Shown here: positions 52,593 to 63,327 of the stretch, one piece after another
Layout of the letters: every line of letters begins with the position of its first letter
Position numbering within the stretch: the first letter of the stretch is position 1
Assembly (NCBI GenBank): GCA_017893485.1
Contig: CM030365.1
Span: forward strand, 27,674,289 to 27,738,288
DNA: 64,000 nt
Direction of reading: 5' to 3'
From: Hemerocallis citrina
Lineage: Eukaryota > Streptophyta > Magnoliopsida > Asparagales > Asphodelaceae
Notes under the pieces: model-generated
What the model was told of the DNA's origin: nothing
Seen by the model: the letters and a program-made list of their open reading frames with translations, nothing else
The model's database searches: none
Translations under genes and position numbers: made by a program

Positions 52593-52950
52593 TTACTTCC
52601 TGCCATACAGAGCTTCGTACGGTGCCATCCCGATACTAGTTTGAAAACTGTTGTTGTAGGCAAACTCTACCAGAGCTAGATGCCTCTCCCAACTACCTCC
52701 AAAATCTAGAACACAACACCAAAGCATATTCTCGAGAACTCGGTTGACTCTCTCAGTCTGTCCATCAGTCCGAGGATGGAAGGCAGTGTTGAAATTTGTC
52801 TTAGTACCCAAAGCTGCCTGAAGACTTCTCCAGAAATACAAAGTAAACTGTACATCTCGATCAGACACATTGGTCAACGGAACACCATAAGGCCTAACGA
52901 TCTCCCCAACATTGTGCATCTTGTGGACTTCTCGTACAATAACAGCTTTT
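52593..52950 (-). pseudogene. Element I: integrase core, 5'-truncated
   Basis: Minus strand: GEIVRPYGVPLTNVSDRD (second catalytic Asp region), TLYFWRSLQAALGTKTNFNT, AFHPRTDGQTERVNRVLENM (the Glu of the D,D,E set lies in GQTER), WERHLALVEFAYNNSFQTSI, GMAPYEALYGRK. A frame change after this links to the C-terminus. Upstream the core stops at about 52950, where the strand of the pol sequence flips to that of G. So the first catalytic Asp, the zinc region, RT, protease, gag and 5' LTR of I are gone. Confidence 0.87.
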
Positions 52951-53580
52951 AGGCCATTATTAAGGCTGCTCCGTACGAGGCACTCTATGGTTGGAAGTGT
53001 AGGTGGCCAATGTACTGGGATGACATTGGCGAGAGCAAGTTGTTCGGCCTGGAGTTGATCACCAGAACTGTTGATGTGGTGACTCAGATCAGGAAGCATC
53101 TTCAGGCCGTGCAAGACAGGTAGAAGAGATGGGCTGATGTCCATAAGAGAGCCTTGAAGTTTGAGTTGGTAAACCATATTTTCCTTAAGGTATTGCCGTC
53201 GTGACGTGTCATTCGTTTTGGTGGCAGAGGCCAGTTAAGCCCTAGGTTCATCGGACCGTTTGACATCGTGGAACGAGTAGGCAATGTGGCATATCGTCTT
53301 GCATTGCCACCGGCTTTATCGGAAGTGCACGATGTCTTCCATGTCTCGCAACTGAGAAAGTATATCCGTGATGAGAACTATGTAACTGACTACTCGGAGT
53401 TATCCGTGAGGCAGGATCTGTCTTGTAAAATTCTGTCAGTTGCTATTTTGGACTAGCGGGAGAAGGTATTGAAGAACAAGGTGATCAAGCTTGTTCGAGT
53501 TTCTTGGAATCCTCACTCGCTGGGTGAGTCGACTTGGGAGCTAGAGGAGGATATCTAGCGGAGGTTTCCTCATTTGTTTA
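52951..53580 (+). pseudogene. Element G: integrase C-terminus and chromodomain
   Basis: AIIKAAPYEALYGWKCRWPM and YWDDIGESKLFGLELI open this part, then KHLQAVQDR, a stop, KRWADVHKRALKFEL, a short gap, [40 protein letters not shown] and [12 protein letters not shown]. The chromodomain follows: VAILD, stop, REKVLKNKVIKLVRVSW and GESTWELEEDI, stop, RRFPHLF. Four stops are seen. The integrase core that should precede it is missing, replaced by I. Confidence 0.88.
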
Positions 53581-53682
53581 TGTAGCTCTTGTTTTGTTGT
53601 TTTTTTTTCTTTTTCGGGGTTACCCTATGTACTTCTGGTTGAATTTCGAGTACGAAATTCTTCTTGTTAGGTGTGTAGAATT
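53581..53682 (+). other. 3' interior end of element G
   Basis: After RRFPHLFM a T-rich stretch leads to GAATTTCGAGTACGAAATTC (53641-53660), the eroded form of ATTTCGAGGACGAAATT, and to TTAGGTGTGTAGAATT before the 3' LTR. The polypurine tract is weak compared with E (AAGGTGGGATAGGATT). Confidence 0.75.
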
Positions 53683-53965
53683 TGTAACCCCATTGAATCA
53701 TTATTATATTTTTATTTGTATTTAATTAAATTTCTCGTTATTTTATTTTATTCCTGATTGTATCTCTTTTCGTTCCTTTTGAATTGTATGTTGTTGTTCT
53801 CCTTATAATTCATTTCATACTTTGATTCAGTCTTTATTTCTCTATTTGATTGATCTACATGTTGTTATTGACCTTGTTTATTGTCTAAACCTAATTTATG
53901 GCTTATTTGTCTCATATTAGACTCCTTTTTTCCTATTGGATACTATCCAGTTGACCCAAACCTGC
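53683..53965 (+). mobile_element. 3' LTR of element G, segment left of J
   Basis: It starts TGTAACCCCATTGAATC and follows 41805-42089 of the 5' LTR. It stops at CCTGC (53961-53965), the left duplication of J. The unbroken form (CAAACTTGCTTTCAC) is at 42079-42093. Confidence 0.9.
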
Positions 53966-54365
53966 TGTAAGGCCCCGATTTCCATATACTGGGAAACCGT
54001 GACCTAAGCCAGAATCTTTTCTTCAATTAGTCACAATACACAGAAAAACAGGAGAATTTAAAACTTTTTATTCAACACCCAATGTATTACATATCTGAAT
54101 ATTATACAACTGCAATACATTACAATAGTGTTACAATAATATCTTTACAATCCCAAGTATTACAACTTTCAACAACTTACATCAGTGTACAAGGAATGAA
54201 GAACAACACTTGGTAATTCCCACTTGGGTACTTTTCAACAAATAGATAATCAACATAATATTACAGCGGAAACTAAACATGACGTCGACTCCTCGCTTTC
54301 CTTGTCTTGAGTCCTCTTGAATCTCGCACCTGTACTTCTGCGATCCAGTACCTATTAAAGTGGGG

Positions 54366-54385
54366 ACGTCAGTATTCACTGACGC
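54366..54385 (-). other. Conserved LTR hairpin, J copy
   Basis: LTR-sense CGTCAGT-GAAT-ACTGACG: a perfect 7-bp stem with a 4-nt loop, followed by TCCCCAC. Confidence 0.7.
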
Positions 54386-55829
54386 TTTAAGGCTGATAAC
54401 TTAGCAGCGAATCTCCCAAACAAACATACAACATAGCAATGTGTCGGTGTAGTTTAAGTGTTCGTAGGTGCTATGACTAGAATCTAATGCAATATTGACT
54501 AAAGCTAGGATGCTCCTATTCCAATGCCAGCAAGTCTCCGAAGTAACATGCAGCCCATACTACATGTGCCCTTCTCAAGCCGTCTCTTCATTATAGGGAT
54601 TTGAACCCGCGTTATGAGTTCTACTCTTGTACTCAATGTGTTTCTGAAGATTAGACATGACTGAGGAGGTGGCCCTGCAACGGTCTAGTCCCGCCATGCG
54701 TACCAGAACTTCCGCAAATATCTGACGAATCTTTGGAGTTACCGCAAAATCAGGTTAGTTCGAAGCCTCCCAGCCGCCCCCTAGCCAAACCGTAGTCTGT
54801 GGCCCCTCGCCCTTAGATACAAGCTAAGACGGAGTTCCCGGGGGAGGGGGGGTCCATCCCCCTAGCTCCGACAGGAATCGCTCCCACTTATCAAGGCACT
54901 TCAGAAATTAACAGACGAGATATGGATCCCGTGCTCCTAACTCGTGAGAAGCCACAGACCATATTCCTTTGACAAGAAGGGTACAACCCAATAACACCGC
55001 CTAATGTAGGCCTATAGGACAGGTCGGGTCATAAGGAATCACCCCTAACACCAACTCCTTCCCTTCAGCGAAAGGTAAAGGTTAAGTAGTAAAAGCCATA
55101 AGTTCCTACCTTAACAATGTCACTAACCCTAAACAAACTGAGGGATGACAACATAATTTACACAACATGCTGAGTCTTTAGTTTAGACTTCGCAAGACAA
55201 CTCTACTAGGCTGCTCATCCTAGACTTACCAGAATCCCTAAGGATCTGATTCATGGCCTATCGATCCAAGACCCCGGCAATACGAACATACCCACATGCC
55301 ACTACCCTGAACTTGGATTCCGTCTATACTCCGGTCCGCGATCAACCTACACCGGTTAAGATCTGACGGTACACAAGAATTGACTCGTCCACAGTCCCTT
55401 AGGAGTAAGAAAACATATGTCTTGATGGTCGATAGCCCCTAGGGTAATAATATCACCCTAGACAAGCATAACAAAACTGCGTACTAGCTAACAAGCTATA
55501 TACGAGTAAACCAAACACCTACGAGCCAACAAGCTACGTATGAAACAATAACATACATACCAGCCAAATAAGCTGCGCATGAGACTAACAGCTACGTACG
55601 AGCCAGTCGAGCCATGTACGAGCACAACCATATGCAAAACAACCATACAGGTAATCAAACCTAGAAGCGACCAACCTGCTCACTAGTAACCTTGATCTTC
55701 TATCATTAGAAGCAACAGAAGGATCTACTAACAGCCTAAAATAGGCATTCTACCTATAAGAAGCCGCAAGCGACATAACAAATTTTATTTAGGAAGCTAC
55801 AATATACCATTCAAGCATGCATGGCTCTA

Positions 55830-57180
55830 GCTATGTAATCTCAAACCTGGGATTCCTTCTAGGGGATTAACTAGAACTACTTACAACACAATATTGCAAC
55901 TACAACATGATAGTTTTTTACTAACACCGCAACTACAACATGCTAGTTCTTTACCAACACAATTTACTAATAGTTCTCTACTAACACTCTAACTACAACG
56001 TGATAGTTAACACTACAACTACAACATGAAGGTTCTATATTAACACTACAACTACAAGCATGGATACAACTTAAGTAGAAAGCTACTAGATTTTAGCATG
56101 GATATCTCCTACTACTTTAAGCATGGTTAATGCTACAACTTACCCATGAGTACTAACAATTTAGCATGGTATGCCACTTAAACATTATTCTACAACAATT
56201 CTTAAGCATGGTAGGAACCTACAACAATCTTAAGCATAACATATTATTTAAGTATGCCTACAACAATCTTAGGCATGGTAGGTAATTGAAACATCTATCC
56301 TACACATTCCTAAGCATGGTAGATTAATTAACATAAATCCTACAACAATCTAAGCATGGATGCATACTTAGCATCAACCTACAACATTCCTAAGCATGGT
56401 AGATAAGCTTTAATCCTACAAAATCTAATCATGGTATATAATTTTCCTACAACAATCCAACATGGTACGCTACTTAAGTATTCAACCTAAGCATGGTATA
56501 CATTTCAAACATAAACCTACAACATTCTAAACATGGTAATGCTACTTAGTATTAATCTAAGCATGGTATACATCTCAAGTAGAAAGCTACAACATCCTAA
56601 ACATGGTAATACTACTTAACATCAATGTACGACATTCTTACATGAGATATAGCACAAGTATCAATCCTTCCATAATCAAACATGGTATATAATTTTCCTA
56701 CAACAACCTAAGCATGGATTGTGACTTCCTACAACAATCTAAGCATGGTAGGTGATTAAACATTAATCCTACACAATCTTAGCATGGTGGGTTGATCTAC
56801 AACGATCTAAGCATGAAGACAACGTAGTAGAACATCTACTATTACAATCTAACATGGATAGAACATAAATATGGAATTGCTACAACTAAGAATGGATAAT
56901 TACTTTAACTTAAGCATAGAAATTGCTACAATTAAATATGGATAATTAGTACACCTACACATGGATACTTACTTTGACCTAAGCATGAATACTACAATTT
57001 ATCCTACAACAAAGTAAGCATGATCTATAACATAGCATGGACTTCCTACAACAATCTAAGCATGGTATAATAATTCCTACAACAATCTAAGCATGGATTA
57101 TAATTCCTACAACAATCTAAGCATGGATGTTTATTTAAACATGGAATCTACTATAATTGAAGCATGGGTTACTACTACAA
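55830..57180. repeat. Degenerate array of CTACAACAATCTAAGCATGG words in LTR J
   Basis: CCTACAACAATCTAAGCATGG and shortened forms recur dozens of times at irregular 25-50 bp steps (clear runs at 56200-56500 and 56690-57130). Longer forms with AACATCAATCTACAAC lie between. There are no fixed spacers, so it is not a CRISPR array. It is absent from K. Confidence 0.85.
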
Positions 57181-58124
57181 TTCTAAACAAAAATGTCCAT
57201 TTACTACTTCAACATAACCTTTACTTATAATTCATCATAAACATCTACTACTACTTACTTATACTTACTTAGCATAACATCTACTACTATTTTACTTATA
57301 CTTAAGCATAAACATTCATTACTACTTAGTCAACATAAAAAGTAATCTTTTTATAAATTACAAGCCCTACATAATACAACATTATTTTCTTTAATCTCTT
57401 AGTTCCTACATACAACAAGTCTATCTTTTTATTAACTAAGAGTTAACAAGGTGTTGTTAATTATCAAGTAGAGAGCAAAAAACCAAGGAAAGGCTTATTC
57501 TAGTAGTCCACAACCCCAAAATGGGTAGTAATTAGTTCTATGTGCCAAAGATCATATGCTTGTGCCAAGTCCTTGTTTAGTCCTACATCCCAAAATGGGT
57601 ATGCACACAAGATTCATATGCACATGTCCAAGTCAAGTCCTACAACCCAAAATGGTTACATACACAATCACATATGTTTATGTTTATTTAGTCCAACAAC
57701 AACAACAAGAACAACATTTACTACTATCAAAAGTTCCACCTTTATATTTTTATTTAGTACTACCACTTGTTTCCATTTCTTTTTATCCATACCATTATGC
57801 TACAACATAATAAGAAACAACACACAACAATACCATTACAAGAAACAAGCACCCCAAGAGAACAAAAGAAAACAAAACAAGGAAGATAAGGAGAAGAAGA
57901 AACCAAAAACAACAAACTCAAACAACAAGCAATGAAGAAACCCCCACCTTTGTTTCTTGTTGGAAGGACTAGCCTAGCAACCTTCTCCTTCCCCTTAGCT
58001 TCTAGGAACCCCTAAGAACCTACAAAGAAAAACTCTCCTATTAGTCTTTCTCTCTTTCTTTTCCTTTCTTTCTTTTTGGCTTTTTAAAAATGAGACAAGT
58101 GTGAAGTGGGGGGAGGGGAGGGGG

Positions 58125-58137
58125 GGGGGTATTTATA
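58125..58137 (-). promoter_or_regulatory. TATA box of LTR J
   Basis: LTR-sense TATAAATACCCCC, the same word as in H and I, just upstream of C/G-run and purine-rich leader DNA. Confidence 0.6.
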
Positions 58138-58718
58138 GGATGAAGGAGAGGGTGGGGAGTGCAAAATTGCACACACATAATGCAAGAAACCCCTTCCCTA
58201 AATTGGGGCCGGCCTTACTTGGGGATGGGTAAGGGTGAGGTGGAGGCATGGGTGTGAGGTGAGGTGGAGAGCTTCTAGAAGAGTTTCCTTAATCCTCTCA
58301 TGCACACTTAACCTAGGTTAACCATTTAATAAAACCCTAACCATCTAATTAGGTTTTGTCATGACAAGGAGAACTATTTTATCTAAAACACATAGCACAC
58401 AATTTGTATAGTGTACTACTTGACATAATACATATATGTATGTGTATATATACGTATACCGAAAATCTTCGCATAATCCGTATAAAAATGATTTAATTTC
58501 GGAAATAATAATAAAATAAATTTTATTATTAGTTCGGAAGATCACGGTACCAATTGGATACAATACAGATGTATACTGACCGGTATATGGGTACAGATAA
58601 TGTTTATGAACAAAACCGGGTGAAAATCACCAAAATATTTCAATTTTGGAATTATAACAAAATAATAATAAAATAATAATTTATTCAATGTAATATCCGT
58701 CCGGGATATTACACCCGC

Positions 58719-61677
58719 TTTGACTCTATACAACCCTCCTAATTGCACCATAACCCTAATTATCAAACCATAATACATCCCCATCTCTCTCTCTCCCTAT
58801 AGCAGTCCCCTACCCCCGACCCATCTTTCTCCCGATATCCCTCTCTCCTTGACTTTTCCCTGCCACCGTCTACCCCTCCCCCCTACCGCCGTCGGCCTTC
58901 TCCCTTTCCCCTCACCGCTATACACTGTGTGCTCCCTGACCCCGCTTGAGCCCATGGCAACCTCAGGTTGTCCCCTCGTTGCCGTCGTCTTCCTCCCTAG
59001 CATCGAGCTGCCTCGCCATTGCTGTGGTCGACAGCCACCGACCACCTCCCCTTGCTCTCCCTACTGTGTTGCTGTGCCGCACCGCTGTTACCGCCCCATG
59101 TTATTTTCGATGCCCTTACAGTTGCTGCCGTGCGTATGCATGTGAGACACATGCACCGCACGTGTTTTGTATTGGTTTTGATTCTCGCTCTTGTTCGTGT
59201 TGTCCCTTGTTCGTGTGTTGTGTTCGTTGTTCGGGATCCATTCCCGTTATTCTATTTCTTCATCTTCGTTGTCGTTTTCAGGCAAGTAGCTTGTATGTAA
59301 TTTTTTATCAAACAAGTTAAATACCGTAAGTAGTCTTTCATGCGTTTGTTGCCCCTCTCAAGATGAAATCATATCTTGTTAGTCGATTCGTTCCTTCATC
59401 TCTTGATCATGACTGTTTCACAATAAGTTATCACCCGTTGAATGAAAAATAAATTAGTTTAGATGGACATCTTGATTTGTATGCTTGTTTGTGACACACT
59501 GTATGTTGTATATTTCTATTACATGGATGCTTGTATGAGGTATCATCTCATCTTAAACTATTTATTCACATGCCATGTTGATTTGAGTTACCTATACCAT
59601 GCTTTGTATGATATCTTAGATTGGATTGTTGTAATTAAATTGTTTGATGAAAAGCATAAAAGAAGTTTTGTTTTAACTGCTGCCCTATTTTTGTACAGTA
59701 ATTTCGACCTTGTTAACATCAAAAAAATAAATAAATTTGTGAACATGATTTGTAGACTTTATCTTCTAGTTTTCATAAAAATTCTAATTTTTGATACATG
59801 AGTTATTGCTATTTTACTACAGTCATATTGTATATTTTAGATTCTGAACTATGTGATTTCTGTATGAATTATTACTTTAAAACTGATATTAAAAGTAGAA
59901 CTTGAACTTTATATTTTACTGAGTATGTTTCGACATGACTGGAATTAATCCCTAATTTTTGTGGAATTAATTAATGAATTTTGTATCTCATTTCATGCTT
60001 ATGAAACCAACCGATATATTTCCAAACTGCATGCGATTCATTAAAGAATTATGTTTTCAACCTGATTCTATTCATTTTTGATGAAAACTTTGTGAATATA
60101 AACTGTAGCCTATTTATCTATTTTATCACCATTTTGACAGATCTGGATTTCGAATTGTATTTTGTAAATTATCTCTATTTTGGTACTGCTATGTCGAAAC
60201 TTTCAGAATTGAAATTTTGTTGCATTACTCTGTTTTCCCAATCATATTACTGATACTATCTGTAGTTTAATTTCATGATATTTTATATGTTGAGACTAGA
60301 TATGCTAGGAAATCTCCCAGATTTTTCTCAGATTTAATTATGATGTTTTAAAACCATTTTCATGCTTATAAGCAAGATTTTGCATTTTTTGACTGAACAT
60401 AAGTTCTGTATTAAACGATTTTTTCAACCCTATTTCTTTGGCTGTTGTATGACTTGTATATCTGCGCTAGATTCGGCGGATCTAGTTTCTGGATCTTCTG
60501 ACGGATCTACATTTGCAGTTCTGTAGCAATGGAAACCTTTGATTTGGTACAGTAGTGTCTTGCTGTCCAGAACTGAAAGTTTCGTTGTTTTAACTGTTAT
60601 GAATTGTTTTTGGCACTCGCTTGTGTTTCCTATTCATCTTAGACTTGTTCTTTGCTCTTGCCATGTCTTTTAGTCCTATTTGTGTTCGTTCACAGCTGTT
60701 TAATAATAAGGACAAATAATCAAGCTGGGGTTTTAAGGGAAAGATCTCGTAGTGGACAATATAGAAATTTGTATTCAAAAGGGAACTCGTTTCCCCACTG
60801 TTTACTGTGGAATCGACTATTTTTCTCTGGATGCATAAGGGCATGATCCATGAAACTATTTCTATTTTTTATTACTGTTACTGTTACTGTTTGTCTGAAT
60901 ATACGGCCCTATAGGATCCACTACGAAATCTTAAAACGATACTGTTTGATGTAGCAACTATCTGGTATAATTTGGGATGCATGAAGTGCTACCTAGATAG
61001 TAATGAACATTAGACATAAGAATAACTATTTCACGGTCACATCCTGTTACTGTTACTGTCATCCTGTTACTGTTACTGTTGACTTCACTATTACTGTTAC
61101 TATTACTGTTATGCTCTTTACTGTTTACCTACTGATTATTGTTATCCGTAAACTGTCATCCTTTGTTGCTTATCTCCATGTCAGTACTTCCTGTTTGGTT
61201 TTATTCTTCCCTTTTCTGTTTTCCTGCTTGAACTACTTGCAACCTGGAACTTGCATCTAACGGGAATTATGTTTTCTGTCTTCCTACTTTCCTTGTAATT
61301 GTCATATATGCAGGTTTTGGTGATCGTTTGCCTACTGGAGTTGGTGAGCCAAAGTTTTGAGCTGTGCATTGAATAATTTTGCTTAATGTTTTGTGTTGAA
61401 CTATTTCATTCATGTTACTGTATTGAGACTTGTATTGGGCTTGTTGTCCCATAATATTATTTTGTTTCAGATCTCGTATTTACTTGGAATATTCATTATT
61501 GTTCCAAATGAATACTGTTGATTTATAATTGTTTATGCATGCCTAGTTGAGTATATTGTTATATTTACTATTGTGCTGAGTCAAGTAGATCCGTACAGCT
61601 TATGGATGATGAAAACTATCCGCTGGACTTAGTCACATACCGTATTCCGTATTCCTTCTGGGAAGCGGGGCGTGATA
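58719..61677 (+). mobile_element. 3' LTR of element G, segment right of J
   Basis: It continues TTTGACTCTATACAACCC from the J insertion point and is collinear with 42090-45499, except that it lacks the GC-rich insertion (43819-44335). C-rich leader 58740-59120; CTGTTA repeats 61040-61150; end GCGGGGCGTGATA at 61677 (TGACA decayed to TGATA). Then GTTCA and the pol of D. Confidence 0.9.
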
Positions 61678-61682
61678 GTTCA

Positions 61683-62440
61683 GCATGCTCTTCCTCTGAC
61701 TTGGAATATACTAGGATGTCATCGATGAATACCACGATGAAAGAGTCGATGAAAGGCCATAGTGCTCTGTTCATCATATCCATAAATACCGTCGGCACAT
61801 TCGTCACTCCAAATGGCCTAACCAAAAACTCATAGTGCCCATGACGAGTCTGAAAAGTTGTCTTATGAACATCCTCCTCCTTAACTCAAACTTGGTGAAA
61901 ACCAGACCATAAATCAATCTTCGAAAACTTAGTTGCACCTTGAAGCCGATCAAATAGATCATCAATCCATGGGATCGGATACTTGTTCTGAATTGTCACC
62001 TTGTTCAGCTCTCGATAATCGATGCACATCCCATTGATCCATCCTTCTTCTTTACTTGCAATACTGACGCACCCCATGGCGAAGCACTTGGTCTGATAAA
62101 TTCTTTCTGCAACAACTCTTTGATCTGCTTCTTCACTTCGTCCTGCTCTATAGGCGCAATCCTGAATGGAGCTTTGGATTTCGGAGCACTACCCGGCTGA
62201 ATATTGATGCAGAACTCAACATCCCGGTGCGGGGGTAATCCCGGTTGGTCATCCAAGAACACTGCTAGAAAATCTCGAACTACTGGAATCACCCCGACTT
62301 CCTCTGAAATCATCATCTCCGTTAATGGCGCTACCACTTTCGTGCTTTCTTTCTTCCCTTGAAAAGTCACTATGGGTCTTCCCGGCGCCTTCACCACCAC
62401 CTCCTTACCCTTGCACTCAATAGTAGGGATTACATTCATA
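61683..62440 (-). pseudogene. Element D: protease tail and reverse transcriptase N-terminal part
   Basis: Minus strand from high to low: [19 protein letters not shown] and FQGKK (protease end), [20 protein letters not shown] (the usual FPEDLPGLP-type linker), [40 protein letters not shown], a frame break, [33 protein letters not shown] (usually LRSGYHQ), a stop, then [20 protein letters not shown] and the catalytic [17 protein letters not shown] up to the G insertion. The LTR lies directly upstream, so the gag and protease front are deleted. One frameshift and at least one stop are present. Confidence 0.87.
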
Positions 62441-63327
62441 CATGTATTAGAGATTATCTCAAACCTTAACACACACAAACCCCCAAAAATACCCCCAAAC
62501 TCGAGACCACAAAGAGCATGCCGAAAGCAAAAAAAGAAACAGACCGGTGTCTGTATAGTGTTCGGTCTGCACTGTAAAGACCCGCTACTGTACAACACCA
62601 ACCCTAATCCCCTCTTGGGTGTTTGGTACTCGATTCTTGGACCATATACACCCTATATCATGTACCAATGAACTAGAATTTGATTTATAAAAAAATATAC
62701 TATAAAACAGTGAATGTACTTCAAAGATTTCATCTTTGTATCAATCAAACATAAATTTCCCAATCAAATATCAAATTCTAATCAATTAAAACAATATTTA
62801 TGATCATTCAATCAACTCTGGGACAAAAATTCAATCTTTCATTCCCTAAGGTCATATAATATTCAAGAATCAATCATTCATGTTCAACTCATACAAAGAT
62901 TTGATTTTTACTCCATAACATCAACTAAACTTCATATATTAATCATCTCAACAATCCATCTCATGGCAAAATAATAAATACATGTTTTACACATCCATTG
63001 GTCCACAAATAAATTCCTAGCATGTTACCACATCATCATGAGTAAAATTAACATATCAAGAGTGTTAGAGAGACTCCCACCTCTTGAAGAATTTGAATAC
63101 AAATGCAAAGAAAGTCCTTCTCCTTCCTAAGAAATTGCACTCCTCTCCAAGCCTCAAAAATCACCAATGAGAAAACCAGAAGAAAAGAAAACAGAAACCC
63201 TACTCTCCTACAAATATGGCCGAGATGAATTTTTAGTGTTTCATGGGATTTTTTGCAAATAAGTCCCCTAGAGTCTCCTAATTTACAAATTGAAATATTT
63301 AGAAAATCAGTTAAGTTAGGATCCATA
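62441..63327 (-). mobile_element. 5' LTR of element D, truncated at both sides
   Basis: Collinear with 9705-10145 plus 21301-21740: shares ATTATCTCAAACC, ACAGACCGG(T/G)GTCTGT, TATACACCCTATATCATGTACC, the unfilled CATGT site (62880-62884) and CCTTCTCCTTCCTAAGAAATT. The LTR's first ~380 bp are cut by L at 63328. Its last part plus the primer site and gag are lost in the deletion at about 62440. Confidence 0.87.

Larger units (their letters stand above)
53966..58713 (-). mobile_element. Solo LTR J (4.75 kb, K family)
   Basis: Flanked by CCTGC (53961-53965) and CCCGC (58714-58718), one change apart. On the minus strand it starts TGTAATATCCCGGACGG at 58713 and ends GGAAATCGGGGCCTTACA at 53966. 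No interior. The ends and the last ~1.5 kb match K. The middle differs: 1.6 copies of the 78-bp unit (55510-55625) and a long AAGCATGG-word array (55830-57180) instead of the 183-bp array of K. TATAAATACCCCC (minus, 58125-58137) is a strong promoter candidate; a purine-rich leader follows on that strand. Confidence 0.9.
41805..61677 (+). mobile_element. Element G: LTR element with gag, protease, RT, RNase H and chromodomain
   Basis: LTRs at 41805-45499 and 53683-61677 (the latter split by J), with a GTTCA duplication. Interior 45500-53682: tRNA-Met primer site, gag with two CCHC knuckles and a putative intron, a second putative intron at the gag-protease junction, protease, RT, RNase H, then element I (minus) in place of most of integrase, then the integrase C-terminus and chromodomain. 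It is the autonomous-type relative of E. Stops and frameshifts show it is dead. Confidence 0.92.

Noticed and set aside
55830..57180. CRISPR-like array
   Set aside because: Repeat words are degenerate with uneven, related spacers, the setting is a plant LTR, and there are no cas genes.
57540..57935. 131-codon frame on the plus strand near the promoter side of LTR J
   Set aside because: Antisense to the LTR leader, low complexity (Thr/Lys/Gln-rich end), no counterpart in LTR K.
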